Source of the DNA: Bacteroidota bacterium
GTDB taxonomy: Bacteria > Bacteroidota > Bacteroidia > Bacteroidales > UBA10428
Reading direction: 5' to 3'
Assembly: GCA_024640925.1 (NCBI GenBank)
Contig: JAHEEB010000387.1
Span: 1-5,208 of the forward strand
Length of the DNA stretch: 5,208 nt
Each line of letters starts with the position of its first letter. Position 1 is the first letter of the stretch. This document shows, one piece after another, positions 3,457 to 5,208 of the stretch. The notes beneath the pieces were generated by a model. That model saw only the letters and a program-made list of their open reading frames with translations. It did no database searches and was not told where the DNA came from. The position numbers and the translations under genes are program-made.

Positions 3457-5208
3457 ATGATTGAACGTATCATTCTTTTTTCCATAAAGAATAAATTTAT
3501 CGTTTGTTTGTTTGTGGTAGCTTTAATCGGTTGGGGTACCTATTCCTTAACCAAACTACCTATTGATGCAATCCCCGATATTACAAACAACCAGGTTCAG
3601 ATTATAGCTCTTGCTCCATCGCTGGCTGTACAGGAAGTAGAGAGTTTTATTACTGCTCCTGTTGAAGTAGCAGTCGCAAATATACCCGATATTATTGAGC
3701 TTCGCTCAATATCCCGATTAGGATTATCGGTAATTACTGTTGTTTTTAAAGATGGTGTTGATGTTTACTGGGCGCGTCAACAATTGAGCGAGCGACTCAA
3801 GGAGGCTGAAGAAGATATACCAGAGGGACTTGCAAAGATTGAACTTGCCCCTATCTCTTCTGGTTTGGGGGAAATATACCAATATCGACTCTCTGTTGAC
3901 AAAGGATTGGAAAATAAATATAATCCGATGGAACTGCGCACAATTCAAGATTGGATAGTTCGCAGAGAAATGCTTGGTACTCCTGGTGTGGCAGACATAA
4001 ACAGCTATGGCGGGTTTGTAAAACAGTACGAAATATCTGTAAATCCTGAAAGACTCAGAAGTATGAACATTTCACTTACAGATATTTTTGAAGCGCTTGA
4101 AAAAAATAATGAAAATACTGGAAGTGCTTATATCGACAAGAAGCCAACTGCTTATTTTATTCGAGGTATTGGGTTGGTTAAAACCCTTTCAGACATTGAA
4201 AAGATTGTTGTAAAAAACAATCCCTCTGGCATACCTGTATTAATTCGTGATATTGCAACAGTTCAAAATGGCAGTGCAACACGCTATGGAGCTTTTGTTG
4301 TTGACACCTCTGAAGCTGTAGGTGGCGTAATAATGATGCTTAAAGGTGCAAATGCACACGAGGTGGTTGAAAACGTTGAAACTCGTATACAATCTATTCA
4401 GAAGTCGTTACCCAAAGGTGTTGTAATTGAACCTTTTTTAAATCGTTCTGAACTTGTAAGCCGTGCCATCGGAACAGTTTCTAAAAATCTTATTGAAGGT
4501 GCCTTAATTGTTATATTTATTCTGGTATTGTTATTAGGCAACCTTCGGGCCGGACTAGTTGTGGCGTCTGTAATTCCCCTTTCAATGCTTTTTGCTATTT
4601 CGCTAATGAACTTATTTGGTGTTTCTGGCAATTTGATGAGTTTGGGCGCTATAGACTTCGGTTTGATTGTTGATGGTGCGGTTATTATAGTTGAAAGTGT
4701 TGTACACCGAATAACTATGAGCAAACATCATCATCAGGGTATCGCAAAGCTTTCGCAGTCACAAATGGATGAGAATGTATTTGAATCTGCAAAAAGAATG
4801 ATGAGTTCAGCTACTTTCGGACAAATTATAATACTTATTGTATACCTGCCCATTATGGCATTGGTGGGTATTGAGGGAAAAATGTTCCGCCCCATGGCCC
4901 AGGTGGTTACTTTTGCACTATTGGGTGCTGCCATCTTATCATTAACTTATGTTCCAATGGCATCTGCTTTATTCCTTAGCAAGAAAACAGAACACAAACA
5001 CAATTTTTCCGACAAACTAATCAATTTGTTTCATAAAGCCTTTAATCCAATCATTGCTTTTGCTTTAAGGCATAAAGTACTGGTCTCTGCTTCTGCAATT
5101 ATTCTTTTTATGGTAAGCATTTTTATGTTTACCCGGTTGGGGGGAGAATTTATTCCGCAATTGGAAGAAGGAGATCTTGCTGCCGGAGTAATGACATTGC
5201 AGGGCGGT
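3457..5208 (+). CDS. CusA/CzcA-family heavy-metal RND efflux pump, 5' part
   Basis: The frame from the ATG at 3457 is open to the window end (584 codons, no stop), about 56% of the roughly 1040 residues usual for the family. It is the inner-membrane proton-driven pump of a tripartite metal exporter. TM1 is at 14-32, followed by LPIDAIPDITNNQVQ (34-48), the porter domain to about 340, TM2-TM3 (345-385), TM4 with GAIDFGLIVDGAVIIVE (397-413; Asp400, Asp406, Glu413 match the essential CzcA proton-relay residues), TM5-TM6 with GIEGKMFRPMA (471-481) between, TM7 (about 537-558) and the start of the second periplasmic half, GGEFIPQLEEGD (562-573). The DFG-x3-DGA-x3-VE motif is of the CzcA type for divalent metals; classical Cu(I) CusA has VDAA there. 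Residue 414 is Ser instead of Asn. A KHHH run is at 423-426. The adaptor and outer-membrane genes would be beyond the window. Confidence 0.93.
   Translation, partial: MIERIILFSIKNKFIVCLFVVALIGWGTYSLTKLPIDAIPDITNNQVQIIALAPSLAVQEVESFITAPVEVAVANIPDIIELRSISRLGLSVITVVFKDGVDVYWARQQLSERLKEAEEDIPEGLAKIELAPISSGLGEIYQYRLSVDKGLENKYNPMELRTIQDWIVRREMLGTPGVADINSYGGFVKQYEISVNPERLRSMNISLTDIFEALEKNNENTGSAYIDKKPTAYFIRGIGLVKTLSDIEKIVVKNNPSGIPVLIRDIATVQNGSATRYGAFVVDTSEAVGGVIMMLKGANAHEVVENVETRIQSIQKSLPKGVVIEPFLNRSELVSRAIGTVSKNLIEGALIVIFILVLLLGNLRAGLVVASVIPLSMLFAISLMNLFGVSGNLMSLGAIDFGLIVDGAVIIVESVVHRITMSKHHHQGIAKLSQSQMDENVFESAKRMMSSATFGQIIILIVYLPIMALVGIEGKMFRPMAQVVTFALLGAAILSLTYVPMASALFLSKKTEHKHNFSDKLINLFHKAFNPIIAFALRHKVLVSASAIILFMVSIFMFTRLGGEFIPQLEEGDLAAGVMTLQGG

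Noticed and set aside
3724..4934. Three minus-strand open frames (3724-3948, 4398-4724, 4734-4934).
   Set aside because: All lie opposite the RND pump frame, which is open throughout and matches its family along its whole length.

Overview
The window looks like chromosomal or accessory DNA from a member of the Bacteroidota. The clues are AT-rich sequence, starts without clear Shine-Dalgarno sites, a TAnnTTTG-type -7 promoter box, and several families typical of the phylum: ArsF/ArsG-type proteins, a DUF6660-like small protein, a four-helix-bundle S23/IVP-type protein, and a CusA/CzcA-like RND pump of the Bacteroidota style. Genus cannot be read from the sequence. All genes lie on the plus strand.

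Left part (38-2939) is an arsenic- or thiol-related run of genes: an exported thioredoxin-like ArsF-family protein, a CcdA/DsbD-like membrane protein of the ArsG family, a PF03773-type permease with the FCSCS motif, and a small HesB/IscA-like protein with two CysCys pairs. Spacing after arsG is short (51 and 23 bases), so arsG, the permease and the HesB-like gene are probably one transcript with arsF. Names come from the Shewanella nitrophenylarsonate locus (arsEFG). The substrate here is not shown by the sequence, and no ArsE, ArsR, ArsB/Acr3 or ArsC is present in the window.

Between arsF and arsG sits a gene that does not belong to the pathway: a four-helix-bundle (S23/IVP family) ORF at 508-786. 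It is degenerate: a stop codon separates it from an in-frame C-terminal tail that continues to 849, and the normally conserved Trp after Glu-Tyr is Gly. It is bracketed by two short arrays with an exact 8-base period, AATGnnnn, on the plus strand at 446-493 and on the minus strand at 832-855. This looks like an inserted cassette with inverted periodic ends, and it is the most unusual structure in the window.

Right part (2940-5208) is a metal-efflux unit: a Bacteroidota-style promoter placed so close to the start that the message may be leaderless, a small exported Cys-rich DUF6660-like protein, and the first 584 codons of a heavy-metal RND pump that runs off the window end. Its TM4 motif (DFG-x3-DGA-x3-VE) is of the CzcA divalent-cation type rather than the classical CusA Cu(I) type. 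Together the window joins a thiol/arsenic module to a metal-export module, as in a metal-resistance island, but no transposase, integrase or tRNA is seen.
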